From assembly GCA_904063045.1 (NCBI GenBank), contig CAJFCJ010000014.1, forward strand, positions 930,001 through 994,000: a DNA stretch of 64,000 nt, in the 5' to 3' direction. Position 1 is the stretch's first letter, and each line of letters starts with the position of its first letter. This document shows, one piece after another, positions 1-9,795 of this stretch. The notes under the pieces are model-generated. The model saw nothing but the letters and a program-made list of their open reading frames with translations. It had not been told where the DNA came from and searched no databases. The position numbers and the translations under genes were made by a program. Source of the stretch: Dimorphilus gyrociliatus (Eukaryota; Annelida; Polychaeta; Dinophilidae).

Positions 1-48
1 AACCTATATATAATTAATTATAAACCTTTTTTTCCTCCAGTATAGAAC

Positions 49-621
49 ATGGCTGATAAAGAGTTTATTGATAGCGCCTTAAAGGCTCATAACGACTACA
101 GGAAGAAGCACTCTGCACCTCCTCTTAAACACAACAAAGAAATCTCGGCAATCGCTCAGAAATGGGCAAACGAATTGGCTAAAAAGGATGCTTTTCAACA
201 CAGTCAAGATAGGGAGTACAAGGGTTAGTTAAAATATATCTTGGGTATGTAGTTCACAAGTTTATAATTGTAATTTTTAGGTGGCAAGATGGGAGAGAAT
301 ATTGCCATGAAGTGGACATCATCTGGCGATGATTATACAGGACCCGAGCCAGTTAGTCAATGGTACGATGAGGTTGAACGCTATAATTATAGTACAGGCT
401 CCGGACCAAGTACTGGCCACTTTACACAAGTTGTATGGGTAGGTAGTAAAGAAGTTGGTTTTGGAAAGGCAAAGAGTTCGAGCGGAAAATGGTTGGTTGT
501 AGCCAATTATTATCCAGCTGGAAATTTTATTGGACAATATAAGGAGAACGTTCTGAAACCAGGTACAAGATCATCTAGTAAAAAAGCTGGTAAATCGAAA
601 AAAGACTGCACAATTATTTAA
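49..621 (+). CDS. CAP-superfamily protein (GAPR-1/GLIPR2-like) with C-terminal CaaX box
   Basis: Two exons, 49-223 and 281-621, joined by a 57-bp GT-AG intron, encode 171 residues. An in-frame TAG lies just upstream of the ATG, so this start is firm. A pyrimidine tract ending in CAG at 40 suggests a 5'UTR intron or a trans-splice acceptor. The CAP signature is clear: an N-terminal HNDYR segment, GENIA, the TGHFTQVVW block and NYYPAGN near the end. There is no signal peptide, as in intracellular GAPR-1 proteins, which sit on Golgi and lipid-raft membranes. GAPR-1 is N-myristoylated, but this protein begins MADK and lacks Gly2. Instead it ends in a Lys-rich tail followed by CTII, a CaaX-type prenylation signal whose final Ile favours geranylgeranyl. 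Prenylation is inferred. A second CAP gene follows at 1483. Confidence 0.9.
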
Positions 622-676
622 ATACTTTGCATTTTTTATGATCTGAATGATTTGCTATCAATTGTTTATAATTTGA

Positions 677-714
<38 letters not shown>

Positions 715-1482
715 CTCTCTATATCTATAACTATAAAATCATATATAATTTGCATAATTGATTGATAATTAAATCAGCTTTTGGAAGAGATATAAAGGCA
801 AAAAAAGACACAGCTTGATCATTCACTGCTTACTTGCACACGAATCTATATATCCTATCTTCATTGTCTGTAATGGCGTAGGTTAATGTCTTCTATAGTA
901 TCTATATACATGTAGATATATTTCTCCAATGTACTTTGTTTGTTTATATCAATTACCGCTCTAAACTAGTCATTTTGCGAATAGCAAAGAGGTATTACAG
1001 TTTATTATTACCGTTATTTATTGTTATTAATATCATTGCTTGAAACTCGTGCCGAATAGGCCTTTTGTTGACACAACTCAAATGTGGGTTATGATTAACC
1101 TTATATAATAAGCAGAAAAATTGATGTATTATCGCCATTTTTTTCGACAAAAGAAATAACAAAAGAAAGTCATAAAATTTGGAAATTTAAAAAGTTTGTT
1201 AAAGAATTAAGAGGAAAGGAGAAAGGGAGATAGCAGGGAGAGAGTTGAAAGAGCAACAAAGTAAGGGAGAGAGCCGAGGGAAGGGAGAAAGAGAGAAAGA
1301 GAAAAAAAAAGATATTAACAATTAAATTATTAAAAGATAGTTAAGCTTCTATTTTCTGGATAACAAACAAGTACAGAAAAGTATAAATAATAATTATATA
1401 TATATACATATGTATATATATATATGTAACATATATATATATATATACAGTATATATATATGTATATATATGTTAGAACATT
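622..1482. other. AT-rich spacer between the two CAP genes
   Basis: No coding exon seen. It holds an (AT)n run at 680-712, a purine-rich stretch of GA/GGA repeats at about 1200-1315, and alternating TA tracts at about 1395-1475 immediately before the next start codon. The promoter of the second CAP gene probably lies here, but no clear TATA box can be separated from the TA repeats. Confidence 0.5.
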
Positions 1483-2697
1483 ATGGCTAAAGTCTACGAG
1501 TCGTCTGCACTAGGTATGTAAATTTTTGTTTGTTTGATGAACAGCTTGCTATGGCATTTTTATTGCTTTTTACTTGAAGTATATTCTATTATTTCGTATA
1601 TTTTTTCATATTACATTAATATTAGAACTTCTCTTTATACATATATATATATATATATATATATGTTCTTTTTCGAATTTCTTCTACTAACACCGATAAA
1701 GGATCGTTACCACCTTCGAAATCGAATGATTCTAGTTCGAAAGAAGATGATCTTGATAATATGCGTAAAGAAGCGGAAAAGGTTATGGCTTATAAAACCG
1801 ATTCGCAAGCGCAACCAGTCGTGAGTATTATAAATAAATCACCTTTCTTACCCTATTCATTGTCAAATATTTTCACATAAAGTCGTAACCCTCTGAATAA
1901 TGAACTTGCAGAATTCTAAATCTAAGAAAACAACAACGGAAACGACTATCAAAGACGGTAAGAAAATTACTAAACAAATCATCGAAGAAACTATTGTTGG
2001 ACCTGATGGAAAAGAGAGAACGACCAGAAGAGAGATAATTAGCACTGAAGCCGAAAATGAACAGGAAGCCAAAAAGAAGAATGAAGGAGTAAGCGTCTTA
2101 GACTCATATTTTTGTTTGTTGATTATTTTATATAGGAAGTATATGTTTGTTGGTTTTTTCATAATCTTTCCTTCTTAGTTTTTTGCTAAGCTACTGAAAA
2201 AGGACCAATCTGGAAGTGATAAACCAAAACCTCAACAAAAATTGAGTGCCTTTATCGATGACGTCGTTAAAACTCACAACAAGTGTAGAAAACAACACGG
2301 CTGTCCTGATATAAAGCAGAACAAAGAAATAAGTGTACTAGCTCAGACTTGGGCGGACAACTTGGCTAAAACAGGGGACTTGAAACATTCGAATCATACC
2401 TATAAGGGTGACCAATTGGGTGAAAATGTCGCAACAAAATGGAGTTCTGTTGGTGGCGATTACAACGGACAAGAAGTAACAGATCAATGGTATAAAGAAA
2501 AAGAGAAATTTGACTTCGCTGACCCTAAATTTGCACCTGGAACTGGACACTTTTCACAAATTGTTTGGAAGGGAACTAAAGAAATCGGAGTTGGGAGATC
2601 GTACACAACTGATGGAAGAGTATTCGTTGTTTGTAACTACTATCCAGCTGGTAACGTAATAGGGAGATTTCAAGAAAATGTTCCAAAAGGAAAATAG
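1483..2697 (+). CDS. CAP-superfamily protein (GLIPR2-like) with N-terminal charged extension
   Basis: Four exons (1483-1513, 1702-1820, 1912-2088, 2179-2697) join in phase to give 281 residues. The C-terminal ~150 residues form a CAP domain: THNKCR, GENVATKW, GTGHFSQIVW and CNYYPAGN. It is the tandem relative of the gene at 49. Unlike that gene it has a ~125-residue N-terminal extension rich in Ser, Lys, Glu and Thr. The extension includes a GPDGKERTTRRE segment in exon 3 and shows no signal peptide or membrane segment, so the protein is likely cytosolic. It ends in PKGK with no CaaX box. An AATAAA at 2842 is a plausible poly(A) signal. The extension resembles no domain I recognise. Confidence 0.88.
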
Positions 2698-3079
2698 ATG
2701 ATTTATCTCTTATATTTTTATCATTATGTAGATGCTTTCCTTTCTCTTTCTTACTTTCTATTAGTTTAACAGCAAATCTGGAAAATATGTTCTCAAATTG
2801 TAGAAGAAGCTATAGTGATAGATTTATGAATATTCATAAGCAATAAAATAAAACTAGATGAGAAACACGTATAAACTATTAATTATAACTTTTCTTTGTA
2901 CTTTTTTTACGGGGATTGTGTTATCCTATAGAATCACGTCGACAGGTTGAGTCGAGTGCTAAATAGATAAGGCGTATATGTATTCTCTTCAGTCGCTTTA
3001 ACGCTTTATTACCTAATATAAATAAATTTAATTGCTTTATACATAAAAAGTATTAAAATAGTTAAATATTAACTTTAAA

Positions 3080-3116
<37 letters not shown>

Positions 3117-3274
3117 ATGAGCAAGAAATTAAATAGAATAAAGATATTGTTAATCAACAACGCTTTTGAAAGGCATAGCTAAGTGTTAAATCCTCTTATA
3201 ATAATTTAAAGAAAACATATAAAAACAAGACTAAAATCACTGAAATTCTTCAATTAATTCGTTTTATTACCATA
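2698..3274. other. Convergent 3' region between CAP gene 2 and the EOGT-like gene
   Basis: Holds the 3' UTR of the CAP gene (AATAAA at 2842-2847) and, on the minus strand, a probable poly(A) signal for the EOGT-like gene (TTTATT on the plus strand at 3263-3268, just after its stop). A (GA)n microsatellite lies at 3084-3113. No gene seen. Confidence 0.5.
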
Positions 3275-4507
3275 TTAGAATATTTTAGAGATAAGTTCAG
3301 ATATAATATTAAAAGACTTTCTCGAACTTTGAACGTTACTATCTTTAAAATCGTTGTTTAATAAAGAAATATAATAAATTCCAATATATTTAGCCAATAG
3401 TTCAAACTTTTCTACACTTTCTCTATCATTCTTTGGCATTAGTTGAATGAATATTGTTTTTTTTCTCAATAGAATTATATACGGCCATTCTTTACCCGTA
3501 AAATCGAATAGTACATCCGTTTTACATAAAATATCAAATTGTTCGTCTAATGGCTGTTTATTCCTTAAAATCTTGAAAATATTTGTATTCTTCTCTTTCA
3601 ATTTAATATAATTAATAATTTCTTGGTCTTGTGTACAGTTGGAAATGTGGCTTTTTGCGTTAGTTAAACAATTATCATGCTGTATAAAAGTTATATTAAT
3701 GTGTCTGTCTTTTGTTGTACTTTCCTTTCTATAGTTATTATATGGCATATTAAGGAAACGCTGAAAGCCGTCTAATTCCGGTAGGGGAAAGTTTTTTAGT
3801 GGTTTTTTACTAATGTCTCGTAACCAGGCTATTCTATAAAATCTTGAATATTTTGATAAATACATAGGTTCAATTATCATATTGAATAGATTCTTCCAAA
3901 TGTTATCATACTTTGTTGTTGGATTATTGTCTATAAACAAGATGTTAACGAATTTTCGGTCGACGGACAGGAAAGTCAGAGTAAGGAATATATTATACAA
4001 TTCTTCGATACAGCTGAAAACATTCTCCACATCTCTTCTCTTGATGATTAGCGTTAATTTCTTGAATCTTAAATGGGGAATCCTTTTTAAAGATACCGAT
4101 AACGAATTTTTAACAAATTTAACCATTTTCCACAACTTGTTTACGCTGGATTGATGAGATAAATTAAGAAGAGCAGGACTGTCTGAATCATCACAGTATA
4201 TGTTAATAATACCCTGTAGGTCTTCGGTAACGGAATAATTCCTTAATACAGTGATGTTTTTCATTAATATCCATTCGTTATTATAAGATTTCACTTTTGA
4301 GGAACAATAATCTTTTTCGTTCCGTCTCCAGGCTTCATGAAAAGTATTGATTGAGATATTTACAAAATCAGCGTACTCTATCCTCTGATATGTCCTTCTT
4401 GATATTAGAGATTTGTAATTCCTTGAAAGAATAAGAATTATCTCTAGATGAATACAAACAATAAGTCCGAATAGAATACGTTGCCTAAGACTTAATTTTG
4501 CTTTCAT
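3275..4507 (-). CDS. EOGT-like (GT61) type II membrane glycosyltransferase, divergent
   Basis: One uninterrupted 410-residue frame in a region where other genes are split by introns. Residues ~12-28 form a signal-anchor helix after a basic N-terminus, giving Golgi/ER type II topology. The middle (LIIKRRDVENVF, then a hydrophobic strand with IDNNPTTKYDNIWKNLF, then LDGFQRFLNM) follows the order of the EGF-domain O-GlcNAc transferase EOGT, which has a comparable LIIKR-DV block. The C-terminal TDVLFDFTGKEW block aligns with the TD-IL-MHGAGLTH region of GT61 enzymes, but the His-Gly-Ala-Gly core is absent. Several NxS/T sequons are present. It may be an inactive or re-specialised paralogue. The absence of introns suggests a retrocopy. 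The family call rests on motif order, not on an alignment. Confidence 0.6.
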   Translation of the reverse strand: MKAKLSLRQRILFGLIVCIHLEIILILSRNYKSLISRRTYQRIEYADFVNISINTFHEAWRRNEKDYCSSKVKSYNNEWILMKNITVLRNYSVTEDLQGIINIYCDDSDSPALLNLSHQSSVNKLWKMVKFVKNSLSVSLKRIPHLRFKKLTLIIKRRDVENVFSCIEELYNIFLTLTFLSVDRKFVNILFIDNNPTTKYDNIWKNLFNMIIEPMYLSKYSRFYRIAWLRDISKKPLKNFPLPELDGFQRFLNMPYNNYRKESTTKDRHINITFIQHDNCLTNAKSHISNCTQDQEIINYIKLKEKNTNIFKILRNKQPLDEQFDILCKTDVLFDFTGKEWPYIILLRKKTIFIQLMPKNDRESVEKFELLAKYIGIYYISLLNNDFKDSNVQSSRKSFNIISELISKIF

Positions 4508-5310
4508 GTTCCTTTTTAAACGATGAAAGTGAATGGTAGAAGATAAAGATGACTAATCGTAGCAAAGCCTTTTTCTCTTACATATAGTACACTATATTCT
4601 GTAGTCTCTATCTTGAGAAACATGATCAAGGATGCATGTTCTGTAAATGTTCAACTATGCTAAACACATAATATAAAAATTCAATAAAATACCATATGTT
4701 ATGTAGAAAATGTTCATAAATTTGAATTTACTGTTTCTTACTATTTACCAAATAAACTGCAATATTCAATGGAAATAGAACAATTAAGTATTTTTGAGTA
4801 TTATCTATCAAACAATTTGCAAGTTTTAGAGAAGAGATAACTTAAATAAACTATAAAACAGTAATATACGATCTATATTTGCTACATTCTATAAAACTTA
4901 ATAGAAATATTAATACTGTATATTAAAGAGACGGCGAAAAAACTGAAGGAGTATTTCATGTTAAATTATACGAGATTTCATTTCCAAGAAAAGGTCATTA
5001 ATATTGTAACTTTTAATATGATTATTAATTTCAATGTGTTATCTTAAAGATGTAGGCGTATTAACTTCTTTAACACACCTACGCTCTATTAACTATATAT
5101 ATATATATACACTAATTTATACAGTATATATTTATATATATATACATGTTGCTATTTAAATAAAAGTTTCAAAAGCTCTCTAGATAAGATTACAAACAAT
5201 TGCTTTAGTTTCTTTTCTTCTTATCATTATCTTTACTTAGCTAAATGTTGGTTATTAACTGCTCTTTGATTATAGAAAAACTATTACGATAGTTAACGTT
5301 TTTAAGTAAC
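4508..5310. other. Divergent intergenic region (EOGT-like / serine protease)
   Basis: AT-rich DNA between two divergently transcribed genes. It contains TA-rich runs at about 5093-5150. No coding exon or clear regulatory motif is visible. The promoters of both flanking genes are presumed to lie here. Confidence 0.4.
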
Positions 5311-6362
5311 ATGCGTCTCTTACTGTTCTTCTCTTCTGTATTAGGTATATAATAATTTAATATCCTATAGTTTCAATTTATAATTAATCTTTCTTTATAG
5401 TCATTAATGTATTGCTCAATCTTTTAAATAACCTTGTTACTACAGCTGTTGGATGTTTCCCGAGTTTAAGGATAATTGGAGGTAGAACGTCAGAGCCGGG
5501 TAAATGGCCTTGGATTATAGCATTAGATATTGAAAATAATGGGAAAAAAGTGTTTTGCGGTGGATCGTTAGTAACAGAAAGCTGGGTTTTAACGGCTGCT
5601 CATTGCGTAAAAGGAATACCGTAAGTTAATGACATTTTATCACTGAACAATCCTATTATAGAGACTTTTGGATAAATATTGAATATATACAGATATATAA
5701 TTTATATTGTATATATAGATATCAACCTTATGCACGCGTTGGGGCGTTTAATACTTCGGATAATGACGAAATACAAAGGATTAAAGTCCAAAGAATTATT
5801 ATTGTTGGTAATTTCCCTTTTGTTTCGTGCGTATTTTAGTAAACGTTATGTTTTTATTTTGAATATTAAGCATGAGAATTATACTGGCAACCGTCAAAAT
5901 GGAAATGATTTGGCCCTATTAGAGCTCAGCGAACCAGCAAATGTTAGTCATTCTTTCATAGAACCAATTTTATTGGCGAATGCCAAAGAAAGAACGGACA
6001 TCCAATGCTATATTGTTGGTTGGGGTCGTTTTAACCTTGAAGAAAGGCTTTATAGCGACGTCCTACTTGAAAGAAAAATAGATTTATTAAACAACACGGA
6101 ATGTCAGAGACGGTGGAATGATTCCTTATTTAGGCCACGTGTAAATCAATCCAACATTTGCGTTGATGACGAAAATGGGTCTGTCAGCTCATGTGATGGA
6201 GATTCCGGTAGTCCTCTACACTGTTGGAATGGTGGCTCTTGGAGATTATATGGAGTGGCATCGTGGGGTTCTAGAGCTTGTTACCATTATCCAGCAGTCT
6301 ATTCGCGAATTTCTTGGTTTGCAAATTGGGTATATGGAACGCTGATAAAATATTCTGAATGA
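5311..6362 (+). CDS. Secreted S1-family (chymotrypsin-like) serine protease
   Basis: Four exons (5311-5344, 5401-5620, 5719-5803, 5871-6362) give 276 residues. The first two encode a hydrophobic signal peptide and a short propeptide ending before the RIIGG activation site. The catalytic triad is complete: His in TAAHC, Asp in [10 protein letters not shown], Ser in CDGDSGSP. The residue six before the catalytic Ser (trypsin position 189) is Ser, not Asp, which predicts chymotrypsin- or elastase-like rather than tryptic specificity. Gly216 is in SWGS and position 226 is Ala. The usual GDSGGP is GDSGSP. The donor after exon 3 is GTTGGT, a weak site, chosen because it alone restores the IIIHENYTG strand in phase. 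No extra domains are present. Confidence 0.88.
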
Positions 6363-6522
6363 GATACGCTCCTCATAAAAAAATATTAAAAAAATAACAC
6401 GCCAACACCTACACACTGAGATATAAAAAATTTAAAAAAAAGATAAGAAAATGATCATTCTTGTTTAATCATATTTTGTATTCAATCTTCCATGTTCAGT
6501 GAAATATTATTATTTATTATCT

Positions 6523-6965
6523 TTAACGTTGAATTTGTGCATTTTGTGGTATGTTTAATTCTGTTTCGTCATTTTCATTTGATCCAACTTGAGCGGAGTT
6601 TGACGGTTGACTATTACCGCCACCGGCTCCTTGATTTTGATTATTCTGTTGTCCACTATCAGATAAAATTCGTCCAAGATTCTGTAAATTAACTCCTCTT
6701 GCAGATACGACTTTATCATCATCAGACCCCGAACCTAAGTCCGAGCCTGAGCCAGATCCAGAATTCGAAACGCTGTGCATATACAGAAAATATGAAAATA
6801 TTGCATAATTTTCTATACTAATGATTTCCTAATTTATTTAATTTATTGTTGTTTTTTCCTATTGAGAATTGATTTTATAAAAGATAATTTTGTTTACATC
6901 TGACATTCTGCAACCACAAGAACGACCAAGATGAGAAAAGTCGAAAATTTCAGGAAGCGGTTCAT
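6523..6965 (-). CDS. Small secreted Ser-Gly/acidic protein of unknown family
   Basis: Two exons, 6898-6965 and 6523-6772, join in phase across a 125-bp intron to give 105 residues. The first exon encodes a clean signal peptide (MNRFLKFSTFLIL..VVAECQ). The mature part opens with Ser-Gly repeats and an acidic patch (SGSGSGSDLGSGSDDDK), then a short VNLQNLGRIL segment, then a low-complexity Asn/Gln/Gly/Ser tail ending NIPQNAQIQR. Ser-Gly next to acidic residues is the usual context for glycosaminoglycan attachment, so a small proteoglycan core is one possibility; a peptide precursor is another. No cysteines follow the signal peptide. It is convergent with the serine protease. I recognise no homologue. 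Confidence 0.65.
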
Positions 6966-7169
6966 CTCTCACCATCCGACTAATTGAGCAAAATTTCCCA
7001 AGGCTTTTATACAAAAGGCGTCATTTGTTCAATAAATTCGCTTCTATTGAATTTTTAATCTACGGTTGATACTTAACATGTGTAAGCGATTAGCAAAATT
7101 AATATAATTTCGCAGTTAATTTCGCTTATTTATTTGTTATAAAGACGATACAACGACCTTATGTTATAG

Positions 7170-7205
<36 letters not shown>

Positions 7206-7602
7206 ATATATATATATAAATATACATATATCTGTAAAGAGAAAGAGATATATAATTTTAATAAGCAAACATATAGCAAGTTTTGTCAGATTCTTTGTAG
7301 GATAAAACTGCAGAAAACGACATTTTACCATGGATAATAATTATGACATATGGTTTCTGTAGAGTAAATATACCAATATATAAATATAAATTAAGAGATA
7401 TTGTTAAAATAGGTTTTAACAAGCACGAAAATAACGTTAATTGTTGATAAGATAATCCTTGTTAAGAGTAGAAAAGATATTCTTGTACAAATAAGGTTTT
7501 CAATTTTACCATTAGGGTTATTTGCATTGATTACAACAATAAACGTACTCGCTAAAAGTTGGTTATTACCGAAACTTTCCTGAGCTTAAGCCAAAAATAC
7601 AA
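6966..7602. other. AT-rich spacer upstream of the secreted Ser-Gly gene
   Basis: Contains an (AT)n run at 7175-7201 and further TA tracts to about 7235. It should carry the promoter of the small secreted gene and the 3' UTR of the kelch gene. No coding exon seen. Confidence 0.4.
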
Positions 7603-9795
7603 CTAGGGCTGATAGGTAGTAAAACAACTCCATTCACTCTCTGATCCTCTTAATACTTCCATTGTTTGTAGGAATTCCTTTCCAGAAAATCCTCCAACTG
7701 CGTAAATGCAATCGCCAACAACAGCGACTCCAAGATTTGTTCTGGCTTGGTTCAAGTTTGGTCCCATAGACCAAGTATTGGTTTTCATATCGTATATCTC
7801 AACGGAAGTTAGAGAATCTTTACCATCGGATCCTCCAACAACATATAATTTATCCCCGAGGACGGTTGCTCCTGCCCCTCTTCTCGGAGTACTCAAAGGG
7901 GCAACCATCTCCCAGTTTGCTTCCCGTTCATCGTATACCTCAACAGCGTGTAGACAGCTCCAATTATTGGTGCCACCTGCGGCAATTATCCTACCATTTA
8001 AGGTAGTAACGGCCGCTTGCGATCTTCCAACGTTCATTGATCTCATTGGTGTCCATCTACATTCGGCTGGCTTGTACATCTCACAATCGACTAGACCTTG
8101 ATAGGCCCACCCACCAATTACACACACCGAATCTTGAAGGGCAGTAACCCCGGCAAACAGCCTACTATGAATCATAGTTGGCAAGAATCTCCATTTGTTT
8201 GCAGATAGATCGAAAACTTCAGCAGAATCCAGCTCTCGATTTCCGTTCGAACCTCCACAAGCATATAGGCAGCCGTTCAACAGTGCCACATTAAATCTGG
8301 CTCTTGCGGACAGCATATTCGGCATTGCTGTCCAAATATTTTTAGAGACATCATATATCTCGCCAGAATCCAAACAGAAAGCTCTATCGTATCCACCAAT
8401 AGCAGCTAGTCGACCCTCATCCAAATGAATAACGCCAACACCCGACCTGGCTGTTTGCATGTTACTCAACGGAATGAAAGAGTATGGTTGCTTTAGCTGC
8501 TTTCTCGAACTGCTATTGGAGATAAGAGATGTGTCACTATCCGATCCACTTTCTTTCCTGCCAGTTTTAGGTTTGGCAACATCATATTTGATGGAAATTC
8601 TACACGTTTCGTCGTTTATATCAGCCAAAAACACGCAATGATTTTCTGTAAAAGGATCAAATAGTGAATATAACAAACTGAAAAATGTCTTTTGTCATAC
8701 CTGAAACTTGTCGAACAGCAATAATCTCCCCCCCTTCTTCTTTTCCATTGGTTAGTGAAGGCCTATCCGATCTGATTTGAGCTTTAGTCTGTTTACATTA
8801 TATAAAATTATATTAAATAAATTCTTGCATAATACAACTAGCGTCATCTTTAGAGTAGGTAACGCAATTCCTACCTTCCATTTTTTTGAGCTCGCTTTGA
8901 AATCAATAACAGCATCGATTGTAGCGATCTCATCATCATCTTGTAATTGTTTGACATCTTTAAGCTCTTTTTCATCAGTAATACATAATAAATATTCAGT
9001 TTCCAGAACTGTAGAAGCCTTGAGCCATTCTAGAACCAATTGCCCAAGGCTTTTCATTTCGTCCTCACCCAACAGAGAGTCATTACCCAGAACGACTATT
9101 TGAATTGTCTCTACGTGTGATTCGGAGAGAACTTCCTCAATATTTTCCTGAATGTAGTGCTTCGTTTGTGAAGCTAGACCCGGATCTGATAACTGTTTCG
9201 CAAATTGTCTGACATCTGCATTGGAGAAAAAACATAAGATCTGTTTCACGTCACGAAGAAATCGACTTACCTATGCATGACGACGTTGTTAAATGTGTAG
9301 CCAAGAATTTCGAACACGCTTCGGCTGCGGATTGCATTTGAAGTTGTATAGCGGCTTTGTAAACGGGTACGACATCGTCAGTCTCGACTTCTAGTCGATA
9401 GGTGTAAGCGTAATCCAAAAGATATTGAAATGCTACTGAATCTACGTCATTAAGGACGTAATGCGATAAATTTGGATCTGACTGGAACAAATCGTACAAC
9501 TTCTTACTAGCAGCAGCTAGTATAAGTTTATGAGCGGGATAGGTTCTGTTTTGTATTTCAATGGTTACGTCGCTCATTATTTCAGCTTTAAAAGCTGTTT
9601 TCAAAAAGTTAAAAAGCGCTTCCTTGTTACGACTATCGTCGTATTCCATGGTGCTCCTTGGAGGCTCTGTATTAGCGTCAAAAGAACCTGTTTCTGCTGC
9701 TTCCTCGTCTGCGTAATATGAAGTTGAAACGACAGAATTAATCTAACAATAGTACCTGAACTATAGCACGAAACGCCGTTATTCAGGTAGGCCAT
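7603..9795 (-). CDS. IVNS1ABP: BTB-BACK-Kelch protein, IVNS1ABP-like
   Basis: Five exons (9756-9795, 9271-9708, 8875-9215, 8701-8788, 7603-8645) join in phase to 649 residues, about the length of vertebrate IVNS1ABP. Order: a short acidic N-terminus; a BTB domain (SDVTIEI, YPAHKLILAAAS, LLDYAYTYRLEV); a short BACK-like helical region (~160-280); a Ser-rich linker with a poly-acidic stretch; then six kelch repeats with GG doublets (IGGYD, CGGSNG, IGGW, AGGTNNW, VGGSDG, VGGFSG). The repeats' NNWSCLHAVEVYDE, RRGAGATVL and EFLQTMEVL segments resemble IVNS1ABP repeats 4-6. That family acts as Cullin-3 substrate adaptor and actin/RNA-splicing-associated scaffold. The kelch family call is firm; orthology is likely but unproven. 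The start is the first ATG in phase with exon 2. Confidence 0.85.

Noticed and set aside
7706-8641. Plus-strand open frames of 60-131 codons across the kelch exon
   Set aside because: They are antisense to the kelch repeats, have no domain, and reflect codon bias of the true minus-strand gene.
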